A stretch of DNA of 64,000 nucleotides, taken from assembly GCA_013433145.1 (NCBI GenBank), contig CM024187.1, forward strand, positions 15,923,826-15,987,825, in the 5' to 3' direction. This stretch comes from Ascaris suum (taxonomy: Eukaryota > Nematoda > Chromadorea > Rhabditida > Ascarididae). Positions 1 to 12,188 of this stretch are shown piece after piece; the first letter of the stretch is position 1, and each line of letters starts with the position of its first letter. The position numbers and the translations under genes are program-made. The notes under the pieces were generated by a model. The model was not told the DNA's origin and did not search any database. It saw only the letters and a program-made list of their open reading frames with translations.

Positions 1-386
1 GATAATATATGTGGACTTTTGGCTGGATCAAGTTACGGATCGAAAGAATCTGAAGTCACAGCAGAGGAAAAATTCTAAAATTCAATTTCGTAAATATGCA
101 ACAGCGAAACTTGTAATTTCGGCATGCTGTAAAAGGTGCAAAATATATTGAAGCATAGAGCAACTCATATGACTTTTCGCTGCCGCAAAAATTCATTCGT
201 CCACAGTCTTTTTTTCGATTTTACAGAGGCCTATGTTTAGCAAGTATGCTATAGAGTCGGATAGCATTAAAAAGATGCTAAAAATTGTCGCTCAAAGGTG
301 GAATTTTTAAATACTGAAGTGCAAATCGAAGCACAGATAGGAAATACGGCAAAGAGAGTGCAAAGATGAACTTATTGATGGCTTAC

Positions 387-500
387 TTGAATCCGGCTTC
401 TGTATCGTTTAGTGGCAGTCTTTCAATGAGCATTTCATATGGACGATTCTCTTGTGATAAGATGATGATATATTTCTCATAATCGAAACTCATTAATGGT
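387..500 (-). CDS. Tentative internal exon, unknown protein
   Basis: On the minus strand an acceptor (TTTCCAG) lies just upstream of base 500 and a strong donor (GTAAGC) follows base 387. Between them is an open frame of 37 codons in split phase 2 to 2. The peptide contains FDYEKYIIILSQENRP and ends LNDTEAGFK. It has a protein-like mix of charged and hydrophobic residues, unlike most frames in this AT-rich DNA. I do not recognise the family. It could belong to the same minus-strand gene as the membrane-anchor frame at 1529-1888, but the intervening exon(s) were not found and the rest would lie beyond the left edge. Confidence 0.35.
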
Positions 501-1528
501 CTGGAAAGATTACATTTTCGTTCAACGCTTGTTCGGATGCTATGAGAGCAAACATAAGGGAAACTATAGTCTGAGAGTTGCGAAGGTACTTATTTAAGAA
601 AATATTTGTACGGCACCGACGTAGTTACACGCTTTCTTTACGTCTAGGCTGTGACAAAAAGCACACCCAGGTCTCTGCTGCAATCGCCAATGTCTCGAAG
701 AAAACAAGCTTTTAACCGATCTTTGATAAATTTATGAACTCTCGAACCATATTAAAAAATAGAGAGAAACAATTTTAAAAGTAAATTCAGCAACAGCGCT
801 GAAAACAGCGCAGGTTCTGGTCCTAAGTACGCAAGTCAAAGCGTTTTAAACGGTCATCTGTTTGTTTATTTTAGCCTAAACAATCTGAAATCATAAAAGC
901 TTTTTCGTTATCAACTTCGACCATGGCAATCAAAAAGATAAATGAATGTGAATCTGACTGTGAAATATTGCCACTTTGTGCATAAGATCCATGAGATCCC
1001 TTTATTATTCATCGCTCTTAGATTTCAAATCTCGCCTCACGGTAACCGCACTGCGAAAACTGGCAACCTATGTTTTCTAACGACACTATCTTAAAGATGC
1101 ATAGGCAATTCCGCTTCACAACCATTATACAGATATAACCACTTTCAGCATGTTTTACCGTGCTTAAAATCACGTGCTTTAAGAAGCGGAAGAGTGTTTT
1201 ACCTTTGATCACCTGAGCTCAGAAATCCACGTATCCGAATAAAGTTCTGAAGAAAGATTTCGATCTACAACATTCATACTCCGACACTGTGACAGCCATG
1301 TACATTAAAGTCATATTAAGGTCACTGGCGAGCCATGTCGGAGAATATCAGTAAATGCATCAACAGCACTTTCTAGAGCTCATTAGCTATGATTTTTGGC
1401 ATGTCAGTATTTTCTGACCCTATTCAAATTCTGTACATGTAGAGCCACGTCAAGCCAACTGTTACAATTGCATTTCATCACTTTCAGCTTTTCCGTTCTT
1501 CCTAGTAACAAAAAATGAAACTTGAGCA
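501..1528. other. No supported gene
   Basis: AT-rich sequence with no frame I can support. It may be an intron if the exons at 387-500 and 1529-1888 belong to one minus-strand gene. Confidence 0.4.
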
Positions 1529-1888
1529 TTAATTCGTCAATGTCTGGCTAAAGATTCTGCGAGTGCAGCATGAGTTCGACATGAGATCATATAAGAAATC
1601 TAACAACTTTATTGGTAGTATACTAATGCCATAATTTCTCTCATGTTTCCAATAAAGAGGCAAAACTTGCTTGGTGAGGGTAAATTTCGGGAGTATTAAT
1701 CTGGAGCCGCTAAGGTCATTCGATTGTCGTCGCTGATTTTTTGAAAATAAGAGCAATGCTATTGTGGTGGGGAAAGCGACGAAACACAAGAGCACAACTG
1801 CCACCACGCTAAGCCGTGTTTTCGAACAGCTCCTCCTCAGGTAAGTGCACAAATTTTTCGCTCGGCAACCTGAAAAATTCAGCTCCAA
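1529..1888 (-). CDS. Tentative exon with a transmembrane anchor
   Basis: This is a minus-strand open frame preceded by TTTTTCAG, which could be an intron or trans-splice acceptor. About 25 residues in, after a Cys/Arg-rich stretch (LRRSCSKTR), comes one strongly hydrophobic segment (LSVVAVVLLCFVAF...TIALLLF) followed by charged residues (SKNQRRQSND). That is the layout of a type II signal anchor, as in Golgi enzymes. The true 3' end of the exon is unclear: GT donors lie inside the frame near the LPKFTLTKQ region. The plus strand is also open here and ends at a good CAG/GTAAGT donor at about 1835, so the strand is not certain. No family is recognised. Confidence 0.3.
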   Translation of the reverse strand: MELNFSGCRAKNLCTYLRRSCSKTRLSVVAVVLLCFVAFPTTIALLLFSKNQRRQSNDLSGSRLILPKFTLTKQVLPLYWKHERNYGISILPIKLLDFLYDLMSNSCCTRRIFSQTLTN

Positions 1889-3164
1889 CGTCGTTTCAAT
1901 TAAATCAACGTGGAGTTTGTAGGATTATTGTGTCTTTGCGAAAATTTGTGAAAGTTCGCGAAAAATCCCGTTAAAAACTGCGTTATTTATCAGCTATGGC
2001 GCTCCCCGTGAATAAAAATGAGTCACGTCAGTGGAACTCGCCGCTAATACTGTCTAGTAAATACTGTCTGTTACTTACATGCCGGAAATAGCTTCGTTAC
2101 TTCCGCTAACAATTCAGCTTCGTAGAAAAGTACTACCAACGCATAGATCGCTATTTCGAAAAATACAGCCGTGCATGTCAGTAATAAACGTCGGGCGCAA
2201 CAACAAGTTTACGACAGTACTAAGCTGTTGCCTACAACAGGAGTTTTTAAATTAAAGCTTTCTTTTCAGTATTTTCATCACTGGTAAATAATCGTCCTAA
2301 TATCAAAAATTGTATGTTACTTACATTGTAAACAATCGGACCGGATGATCACAGAAAGAAGCTCGTAATATTATTACAATTCTTTCACAAAATTAATCAG
2401 AAATTCAATTCGAAAATGAAATTTCACTGAGGGAATTAATATATGCGTGGTCACCTTTCTCGCGTTCTTTCCATCTTAACGATTCCTGAAGCGGTGAAGC
2501 GAATGCAGCAGTTTCAGTAGGAATCGGTGGTCGTGTAATATCGCCTATATACGAGTTGGGATTCGCGTTGATATGAGGTTCCCTAAAAGAGCAAATCTAT
2601 TAAAATAAAGCAACTAAAGTAGTCTTTTCTACATGCGATAAAATGTTGAAAACATACGAAAACGCAGACGATTTCATCGGAATTGATTTCTTGAGGTATT
2701 ATATAAAAAATTCGGTAGAAGAGGTGCACTAACACATAGCAATTCCGACGAGTAGCTTACGCATGGTGTGGGGTTAGTGACCTGTCAAGAATGAGGAGTG
2801 GCAGGAAAAGTGCGATTTGTCCACATCAGGAAGCTGGTGCTAGGAGGCGCTTAGTAAGCCAGATCAAAGGGATCTGCTCAGCAAGAATACAGCAGCAAAA
2901 CCCTCTCGAGCATTGCATAACTACCAACCACGTTTCATAAACTAGAGCGTATTAACATCTTTAATTCTCATATGAGGGGGTTTATTAGAGCTGAGATTTT
3001 ATTAATGCTTTTATTTTCGCTATGTTCTTCGTTGAGCTCTTTACAGTGGCATTCGCAGTTATAATAATATGACCTTCGTCAGGTCTTACGATGGCTAAGG
3101 ATCTCTTTGTTCCGAAGAATGGCATCTCTCTTGATGGCGTCGGGAATAAGCGTTCCTCTGCTAC
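1889..3164. other. Intergenic or intronic, nothing supported
   Basis: No convincing exon, RNA gene or repeat was seen. Confidence 0.4.
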
Positions 3165-3597
3165 TTTTTCAAAATCGTGACAACCGCTGTTAGAATAATT
3201 CGACATCATGCAGTGTTTGCCCTACTGCTTTAGAAGTGTTGAGGTTATTGCTAAATTCCACAGCGAAGGTTTTTGAATGTGGTAGAAATGGATCAACGTT
3301 TTTGTAAAGCCGTAGGGAATGGGTTTTTGACGCAAGCATGGGGTCTAACTCACGTACTCGTAAGCCTCCAGCTGTGAAGCTCGGTGGCGAGCTGAAATTT
3401 TCTGAGCTAGACCTCGTATTTGCCACAAAAGCTCTTTTGGTATGGTTTGTTTTCACAAAAATATTAATGCATTTCTGCCACACTTGAAAACCTCCAGCCG
3501 TTAAATTTAATAATAACCTGAACACTTCTAAGCAGTAGCGCAAACACTGCGCGATGTGGGATTATTTTGGCAGCAGTTGACATGATTTTGAAAAAAT
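3165..3597. repeat. Foldback (long inverted-repeat) element
   Basis: The left half read forward matches the right half read in reverse complement over almost the whole length, with a centre near 3380. Matching blocks include TTTTCAAAATCGTG/TTTTCAAAATCATG at the outer ends, GCAGTGTTTGCCCTACTGCT (3210) against its inverted partner near 3531-3550, TGTGGTAGAAATG against TGTGGCAGAAATG, and GGTCTAACTCA against GGTCTAGCTCA near the centre. The arms are about 200 bases long and imperfect, so it is an old insertion. It encodes no protein. The open frames inside it (a repeated FTAGG-type peptide) are products of the symmetry. It fits a non-autonomous foldback or MITE-like transposon. Confidence 0.75.
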
Positions 3598-4162
3598 ATC
3601 AGGCGCCTGGGGAATTCTATTTTCAGTCGTCCAAAAAAAGAGATGACACTGTAAAATTGTGTCCACTACACTGAGTGGTCACTCCCTTTTAGGTTTATTA
3701 AAAACCTGGTGGCTCTCACTAGCAAATCTGTCTGTGTAAGCAATGGGATGAGTGGAAAAGAAGGAATCATGAGGGCGAATTTGGTTATCGCTGTCATCTG
3801 GGAGCCAAGTAGCCCATACAGTCGAAGTTATGATTAGCCAACACATTGACGACTAGGACTGCCTCCACCCTATTAAACATTTGTGTGATGGAAATCAGAG
3901 GGAAATTATTTTGTTCCCGATTTTAATTGTCCTCATAAAACGGTTAAGCTCAACAGGTCGGTTACAATGACATGAGCATTTTTACTTTCGCTGGCCATCA
4001 AAAAAGTTATATGGCTCCAATATCGCAGAAATACTGTAACACATAACTGAAAGCAGCATATCTTTCCCTTCGTTCAATACAAACGCATCCACCGTTCTGA
4101 ATAATTCGCTGAGGTCTACCTTTCGAAAGTGACTGATCAAAACCGAGGGAAAAATGACCTAC
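3598..4162. other. Intergenic or intronic, nothing supported
   Basis: No exon is supported. A short palindrome (AGGTTTATTAAAAACCT) lies at about 3692. Confidence 0.3.
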
Positions 4163-4495
4163 CGAATATTCGTGCTATGCAAATTTTTGATGAGCTGGGT
4201 GCCATAATGCCTTTTTCATCAAGGTGCTGGAATGCGCAATACAGAAACAGTAGCATTAGTTCCGTTTCAATGAAATAATCAACTATTTTCTTCCTCTCGT
4301 CATTGCAGAGAGTGTTCACTTCTATCACACCTGTGGAAACTTCGCCCACAGCGTTGCGTTGCAGTCGTGCAGCAAGAAGTTGCAATCCTGCTAAATATAA
4401 CTGCAAAGAAAGCGCAAATGCAACTTCAAAAAAATACCTCAGCGGAATATGCTCGGAGAATGTGGATGACTCACTCGGATCGAACGAAATCACTT
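4163..4495 (-). CDS. Tentative 110-codon exon, unknown protein
   Basis: On the minus strand an excellent acceptor (TTTCTACTTTTCAG) is followed by an uninterrupted 110-codon frame, ending at a GTAGGT donor after base 4163. The peptide has an acidic Ser-rich start (SFDPSESSTFSEH), a leucine-rich helical stretch (FALSLQLYLAGLQLLAARLQ), a charged segment (NDERKKIVDYFIETE) and a second hydrophobic stretch. It reads like a folded, helical protein segment, but I do not recognise the family. The plus strand also has an open frame here (4309-4552, between an AG and a GTAAGC donor). I prefer the minus strand because of the longer frame and the better acceptor. Confidence 0.4.
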
Positions 4496-4804
4496 CTGAA
4501 AAGTAGAAACCAGAAAACACGTAAAAGCAGCCGTATGGAAGACTGTTGTGAGGTAAGCTAGTATCATGTGGCCAAGGCTCTCGCTAGCATTACCTTCTGC
4601 GTCAAGGTCCCTATCTCGCAATTTCTGAGGATCTTATGAGTGGCAACTTCTTATTTCCATACTATTTTTTCTCATCTTTAAAAGAAACTTTGCTGCCAGA
4701 ACTGCTAAGGTGTCAGGTCAAGCAACATATTTCCTTGCCATCCTTCATCTTGCATAGGTTTCTCCCCGTTGATTGTGCACTGATTACGCGTATATTTCGG
4801 ATTT

Positions 4805-4827
4805 AAAAAAAAAAAAAAAAAAAAAAA
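4805..4827. repeat. A23 homopolymer
   Basis: A pure A run of 23 bases. It may be the tail of an old retroposed copy, but no body with a recognisable head was seen beside it. Confidence 0.8.
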
Positions 4828-7590
4828 GAACGGAAGCTACTAAACTGCACAATGAAGTTTATTTCCTAATAGAAGACATCAAGTTTGAATTTACGGGAGG
4901 ATAGATTTATCGATGAGCACAATGGCCAATGTCTCAGCATTTTTTAAACGCCTCCTGATGCTTTTTGCAACCTGTTGACTGCGTGAAGTAAAACATAAAA
5001 GCAATGTGCCGGGATTGGGAATCTGTGACTCATGTGGGTTCAGTCGGCTACCTTCGTTCTCCTGGATTCCTATATCATCAGCATACAAAAAATAATTGGC
5101 GATGCTGCCCTCTAACTGCTAGAGAATATGAAGTGACTTCTGAGGCTTTTGATTTCATTCCTCTAGATTCCTTTTGCTGTACGAACACCCACCTCATCCG
5201 TACATAGGACAGGAATCTCGCGACTTCCGCTACATTGGGAGGAGGGGAGGGGAAGGAAGCAAACAACTATGGTATTTTTTGTAGGCGCCGCCAGAGCTTC
5301 TATATGAAACAGTTTGTCAGCAACTGCTGTACGGGAACGTGCCGTAAAAAAACAACGCTTCGGTTATTGCATAAGTGGGATTAGGAGCACGAATTATGTG
5401 GTGTGGATATGAGATGAGAGAATTGGAATCAAAGGAGAGGAGTGGAAATGAAGAGAGCAAGAGTAGTGAATTAAATTAAGTTAAGCGGCCGAGATGGGAG
5501 TAAACCCAAGAGGAAGCAAGTGAATTTTGACTGGACTGAACGTTGGAAAAAACTTCAACTTGCTTTCTCTTTAGCTTTTACTTGCCTCCTCTTCATTAAA
5601 AAAAACTTTCACCTTTGCAGTTAAAATATTTGAAGTCTACTTCTGAACCCAGTCGATTCGCTGCTCAATACAATTAATTTCTACCTCACTTCGCCTTCGA
5701 CATTCTCCGCCGCTTTGATCCTCCACACCCTATCCTATCCACCGAACACACCTTTACCCTTGACTCCACTTAATACCACGTAGCGATGCTGTTGTTTAAC
5801 GGCGAAACGCTATGAGAGAGCTTTTCGTTATTAATGTTCCATACGCGTAAAATAGTCCTTCTCCTTTTGTCAATTGCACAATATGACAAGCAAATACGTG
5901 CACTCCACAATGTACCTAGGTATTTACACGTTTATATTGCAATACATCGGTATATTCTCTTTGGTAATATGTTTAGTTGGGTCTCTAGTTGGAAGAAAGG
6001 TATGTCTGGAATCTTCCACTAGTTTGAACAGTGTCGTACAAGAGCGCAACTAGGTGAAGGGCGCAATGAATTTCGGCATCTTTATGACAAAATGGAGAAT
6101 TAATTAATGCTCTGGGGAGAGTATTGATGATGTATCCTAGCACAGTATTTCTCTGAGTCGCTTGTTTACCGTTAAGGAATTTAAAGTTTTCACTGCACAG
6201 TTGTACATTTCCATAATAAAATGTCTCTCCATACACGCAAACAGCGAGCATAATTTTGTTTTTTGTGCATTTGCGTCCACATATGAAATTTATGCAAATT
6301 TCGCAGATATATTTAGCTCGCTTGTGAGAAATTTCCTATTCCATGTTTTCAAGAAATTGATGCAAATTTAAAATTTTCTAAAACATTAGATATGTCATCT
6401 GTTTTCCTGGCAGTAGTTAAACGTATGGAACTCTTGTCGCCAAGTGTTCCCTTGTCGAGGTTTTTTTGAATGCACAATATACAATACTTTTAAGCAGTAC
6501 TGAATAGCGTGTATGTGGTTGTAGCTCTTAGACAATGGAAGTGAAGGTGGATGGGGGGGGGGGGATGGAGGAGAGGGAGACGAGGAGGTGGAAAATGAAG
6601 GGGTGTCAAAATTGCTAAATTCAATCACCCACATTCCTGAACAATAAAATGACTAGAGTCGAAAACTATCAAATGCTCATTATAATAATGGCGGTCTGTG
6701 TATATCAACAAATCCGAGGTGTTTGAGGGGAGGGGGGGGAGGTGGGGGGCAGGGAGATATCAGTGCAGCTAAAATATGCTGCAAAATTTACCTTCATTAT
6801 CAAAAAGCATCGTCGTTGCAGAAGCAAAGGGCACAGCTTTTGGGTGAGTTTTCTTTTCCAAAACAGCGTTGCTCTCTTCGCTTTCACTGAAAAATCACGC
6901 GATTCAGAAGTGCTATGAGGAAACCTCAGTGACATGCGGCACGTTTTGATGTCATACGCGATGCGACAGTATTTCTATACAAAATGAGCAGTCTTTGGAG
7001 AGGAGAGGAAGTCAACGAGTATATTAGACTATTGGTTACGGGGAGAAATTGCAAATGCTCAGTTCACTCAGCTCGAAGTAGCAGCACATGGAGACAAAAA
7101 AATCATCTTCATGAAAACAATAAATCAATTATCAGATCCATAAAGTACGGAAATATGGGGTCCTGTATGGGTATTCAGTGAGTTTCATGAGGCACTAAAC
7201 TTCTTGCACTACATTTTGATCGCCTGGACGACCTAAAAATTTATCAAACTCGAGACGTTTGCAATAACCGTAGCGTCCTAAACGGTTGAAATGATATCAG
7301 TGGGTTTCTTCCACAGTGACTCGTCATATTAATCTTGGTCCAGAAATTCGTAAACAGCAATAAAGCACTAATAACTAAGCGGCCTAGCGTGCCATATTGG
7401 AGGAATTCACCTCTCACAATCCTTATGGCAATAGGGAAAAGGGTGACGAAATTTTAAAGGTAACACGCTGCATTAATAAGCCTCACAAAACAGGTACCCA
7501 TTCTTTCAATTTACAGTGCAACGACCGCCCTATGCACATAATTCAGTAGTTCAGAAGTAGAATACTTCTTGATTTGAGACCTCTTTCAAG
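4828..7590. other. Gene-poor stretch with G-rich tracts
   Basis: No exon is supported. Purine/G-rich tracts occur at about 5228-5250, 6551-6600 and 6727-6756. Small frames on both strands lack splice sites and protein-like composition. Confidence 0.4.
6727..6756 (+). repeat. G-rich tract, G-quadruplex-like
   Basis: Four or more runs of at least three G are separated by one or two bases (gggg-a-ggggggggg-agg-t-gggggg-ca-ggg). This meets the usual G-quadruplex pattern on the plus strand. Confidence 0.6.
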
Positions 7591-8069
7591 ATGCGTCTAG
7601 CCAAAGATTGGAGGGTGGGGAAGGGAAGAGGGACTTTAGGGCTGTCAGTCACAATCACCGGCAAAACTAGGCGGACTGCACATCCTCCCTACCATCGCAA
7701 GTTTTTGGATGCTGTTTGCACTGAACCGTTTAAATATGCATTTCCTTTTTCGAGGCGTCCTTCGTTTGGGATTGATAACCCCCTGAATTTTTCGCCTGCA
7801 TCTCCTTCCCTAGAGTTTTGGCCAAGTTTGCCCCGAAACTGCCTCTCAGGATTCCTGTTACTAGTGGGGCCGACTCTAAACAATCGGCATTCCTCATTTT
7901 TTAATGTCATTACCCTTGTTTCTGACGTACATTTGTCCTACGAGTACCTTAAGGTAACATGCATGCATTGCGGCAGCGCTTTTCGTATGCCGAAAATCCC
8001 TCGACTGGCCTTGTCTTCCCACGAATCGAACTGTTGACTTTTGGGCACTTTTTTTGACCGCGTGAGCAA
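7591..8069 (-). repeat. Probable tRNA-derived SINE-like element
   Basis: Read on the minus strand, the element starts at about 8069 with an A-box-like sequence (TTGCTCACGCGG). About 25 bases later comes a B-box-like AGTTCGATTCG (8022-8032), the spacing of a tRNA internal promoter. A body of about 400 bases follows. It is somewhat richer in GC than its surroundings and is open in one frame on each strand without splice sites. A TA microsatellite abuts the head side. The head-and-body structure fits a Pol III-transcribed SINE. The ends and target-site duplications were not resolved, and copy number cannot be seen from one window. Confidence 0.5.
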
Positions 8070-8160
8070 TGGGGAGGAGAAAAGATCACGGAACAACCAC
8101 AACCAGCAAAGACCACGTTCCTGACCAGCCAGCCTATGACTTTAGTTGCGCTTCACCAAC

Positions 8161-8162
<2 letters not shown>

Positions 8163-8240
<78 letters not shown>
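8163..8240. repeat. (TA)n microsatellite, 78 bases
   Basis: An uninterrupted TA/AT dinucleotide run. The Tyr-Ile repeat peptides read from it are not genes. Confidence 0.95.
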
Positions 8241-8246
<6 letters not shown>

Positions 8247-11200
8247 TGTACTATAAAGATTGTGAAAGAAAACATGGTAGCAATTGTAAGATAAAAGTTA
8301 GCGTCAGATCGCATGACTGGCCGTAGCACAGAGTTCAAATTGAGAACGTTAGACAACAGACTGAGACGAGGTAAACCAACTATAGATTAGTGAAGTGACG
8401 ACGGCATCAGATATATATGATAGTCGTTTATGAGTCTGTGTCCCCCAGTCACAATATTCAGCTCAGAAACTGTTTCCTCCCACTATGATTTTTTACCTGG
8501 AAATTATCGACACAGTTAAATTCGCAACGACCACATACATAAAAGAACTGTGAGCCCGGCAGAGACAACCAACCTAAATTGAGAACAAAGTTCGCATCAT
8601 TTTGAGCGAATATAAGGCAATAACATGTATTAATTCATATCACGTTCAAAGTTCAAGTCCCCAATTCAACCCTGAATGAATGCACTATATGCACTGTAAT
8701 ATTACTAGTGCCGTCCTTCGTTCTTAGGAGAATTATGCGATATTTACTGCTTCACACAAGAAACATTTGTGCCTATATAGCGCAGTCAATCAGATGTTCT
8801 CAGAAACAGTTGGGAGGATTCAAAGTCCCAAAGTTCTGATCATTTCCGCCTGTTTGATTCGTTCAATGCGCTCCACTCTCGAATTTGAAAAGGCAAACAA
8901 TGTCACTCGCATTCTGTAACGACTTGTCCATCTTCCAGGGGAGCTGCGGTGATCGAATGTTCTTAATGGTGCTTTAACGAATGAAAAGCTTTCGCCTTTT
9001 TGCGTAACTTCGCCTATAAAATATCAGTGCTGAACACGTTCGACGAGTCGGAAATGACATACTTTGTACTGCTAAGACCTATCAGTATCTGCCATATTCT
9101 TTACTCATAAGTTAACTATAAGAAACAGTTCGGATAAACTTCTCGCTCATGCGTAGCAGGGCAGTTTAAAGACTTACTTCCATACTTAAGTAGTAAGTCA
9201 ATGAAAGCAATAAAATTTGAGGTTCCGAGTAAAACGTTTTTTTCTTCAGAGAGAGAGAGAGAGATCTAAAGACGTATAAGATGTGCGCAATGTTGGGCAC
9301 TTTCACTATTCGATCGCATCCATGGCACAATTCTCCGAACGGCAACCAAAAATTAAAGAAAACGTCGAAAAATTATGAAGCCAGCCGCAATATGTAATGT
9401 CTTCATAAATTCGTATTTTCCTACCATTCTCGCTGCGTTTCCTTTTTGTACTTTTTATCAGGCGCCATCTCGCCATTTGCGATCGTTAGTGATTGCTGTG
9501 CACCGAACACATCATACAATCTATAAACAGTACAACAGTCTCGGTGTATAAAAAGGCCTTCTAACCTAATCGGCCACAATTCGAATCATGTTTCCCACCT
9601 TAAATCTGCCTCTTCGATGCGATGATGGCATTCTCTTAAGCATAAACTGCCACTCAAAAGGCCCCACTGATGAAAGTCGTCGTATGGTAGTCTGAAATAA
9701 ATGTGCAAAATATTGCAATTTGAAAAAAACGCAAACTCTCTCTAACCAACCACTTCCCGTTTAGTTTGTTGACTGTTTCCTTAATTTCAGTGAAAGTTTT
9801 AGAAGAATGAATCTGTTGGAGATGTGCCAAAACAAAAGATTTTGAAAACATCCCACATCAGTAATTCTCAAATAGAGCGCAGAGATGACTAGTTGTATTT
9901 AGAGGCCTCTCAGAAAGAAGAGAATGCCAAAGAAGTGCTAAAAACCTGCAGAGGCCTATCCAACTTACCTAACGGGTCTTCATCACGCAGACATAAAGAA
10001 GGTGTGCTCGCTGGGATTAAGAATGCGGTTCCCTCTCCCCCCCCCCCCCCCTCCCCCTCCTTCTCCCTTTTCTTTGTGCGATTAGAAGCATAACTTTATG
10101 AATTCTTTTGAATTTCGCCGTGACTTTCCTCTTCAAATAGAGAAAAGGTGGAACATGAACTAAAAAGTTTCTTTTGAAACGCACTTAAAAATTTCCGTTG
10201 GCCAAGCCCAAGTGTCCCATTCCCCTTAATCTTTCATTCCGGAAAATCAAACTAGATCTATGAACACTAAAACATTATTAGTTATTACCGGAAGTTAGAA
10301 GGTGCCTTTTTTTTTCAAACTTTAGAATGGTTGGAGCGAAGACACCACAGTTAATAAATTTTAATCCATGTCACTCAATAGCTTCATACTTTTCTGTACT
10401 TTTCGTTCATACTGCTGCTCGTTCAATGGTGTTTGTTAAATGCAGGAATTAGATCGTTGCCTCTTAGGTGTATCACTGCACCCTTTGCGATGGTCTAATT
10501 GCTTCAGTTGAATTTGATGCATGGCAAATTTGCTATCATCTACCTCAACACGTATCATTTGTTTGACAACTGCCATGGTTCGCCAAAATTCCCATCATCC
10601 GTTGTCGTTTTCTTTTAAAATTACTGTACTCGGTTCCCAGTGTTTATTTTGTTGTTTACTGTTATGTGTGTCTCTTTAACGTGCAATATAAGGCTAGTTA
10701 CGCATAAATCGATGTTTCACAGGCGTGCCTATTTATTTGATAGGTTTTATAGATGCACTGAGAGTTGGGATTGCTTCGTTGGACAGGACATCGCGATGTT
10801 CACTTTCACAGTCAGAGATTCGACTTTCGATAGGAAATTGTTGTTCGTTACCCGTACAATTTAGCTGCACTTCTTCCATCACTGATCGGTAATTGCTTTC
10901 GTCACTTTTATTTTTACAAATTCTACAGAAAGCACCCACCTTTATTTGCAGTTTCACGAAGGTTATATCACCCCTTTATGTTTAGGCTCATATGAATGTC
11001 ACATGCCCTCATTTAACCACTCTACTCTCATCTTATCGTTTTAAACTATGTGCCATCCATCTTCTAAATACGAAACAAATAGTGTATGGTCTTAGCTCCT
11101 CAAGTTCATTGGTGTCAAACGTTCGCTTGCTGTTTCCATTAGCTAGACCACTAGAAAGGTATTCAGTGGCTTTTATTATCATTTCCACATAGCTGAGTAA

Positions 11201-12188
11201 TATGAAAGGTAATGATGAAGGTGTCGAAGAGGCAATGTTGCGAACCTGGGTAAGGGAGCATAGATCAGTTTGAGGTGAAGAAGTGTGCGGGTAACGGACT
11301 GGGACTGCTTCGGCAGCGGCAATAAAGCCTACTTATAGGCTTCGAAATGAGGCTTCGTGGCTCGCTGTGAGCCAAACTGCGAAATAGCGCGTGCGTAGAG
11401 TGGCAAAAGCCGTGTGCAACTAGAACCACATAATCAGGATGCGAAACGCGACGCAGAGAGTCACTTCTGACGCACAGACGGAAAGCCAGAATTGTACAAT
11501 GCGAAAACAGCGGGGAAACTAATCAACGGAGAGCGATTCCCCGGGGAACGGAGCCCCTTATAGGAAGCGCCGCCTTCTGGATGGCTACTGCGGCCAACTC
11601 CCTGGGGAGTACTCGCCCAAGCGCACAGGCCCGTACGTCCCCCTCAGTGCTCACATTTAGCTTGATTGAAACTCGTGTGCCGCGTTTCCCTCGACCATAA
11701 CCCGTTTGAAGCTCTTTCTTGCTGTCACCTTTTGTCGATGTCAACCAGGAGGAAGCAGCTGAAACCGAAAGCCTATAAAGGTTCTTTTCGCGTTCCGGTT
11801 GCTTCAGGCGTTAGATAACATTATATTACATTTTGAAATTCTTCTTTGAGGGACGGCTGCGATTCTTTAGGAGGGTGGGGCGCGGAGAGGACGGGAGGCG
11901 GAGGTGTTAAGAAGAAAACTGAAGAAGCGATTTCTTGTAAGGGCCTTCTTTCGTGAAGTCACTAAGAGGTAAATTGATTTTTTTTTTTGCACTCGAAATG
12001 TTTCATGCGCCTTAAGAACGTCGCTGTGAATAGTTTACATAACTGTGCAAGTTACTTCTTATATACAAAACAAAACGGTCAGAAGCGTTTATCAGTCCTC
12101 GTGTTTTAGCATTTGCTATATTTGAAGGACATTTGGCGGAAATTCCGAACAAAATCTGCTGAGGGGACAGGCATTTTCATCTAAAAAG
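8241..12188. other. Gene-poor stretch upstream of the zinc-finger gene
   Basis: No confident exon. It contains an AG repeat (about 9248-9264), a C run (about 10037-10051) and a GC-rich block (about 11330-11760). A minus-strand frame ending at about 10733 has acidic, protein-like composition and a TAA overlapping AATAAA, so a terminal exon there is possible but unproven. The undiscovered first exon of the zinc-finger gene may also lie here. Confidence 0.35.
11330..11760. other. GC-rich block of unlike composition
   Basis: This stretch is clearly richer in G+C than its neighbours, with blocks such as ttccccggggaacgg and ccctggggagtac. It reads open on the minus strand for about 73 codons with no splice sites. 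Composition and lack of gene structure suggest an inserted dispersed repeat. I cannot place it in a family. Confidence 0.4.

Noticed and set aside
2985..3543. Two minus-strand frames of 74 and 117 codons
   Set aside because: They lie in and overlap the foldback element; the repeated peptide pattern comes from the inverted repeat.
7591..8037. 148-codon plus-strand frame and 73-codon minus-strand frame
   Set aside because: Both lie within the SINE-like element, with no splice sites or recognisable domain.
8069..8356. Tyr-Ile repeat proteins
   Set aside because: Translation of the (TA)n microsatellite; the same applies to 30769-31145.
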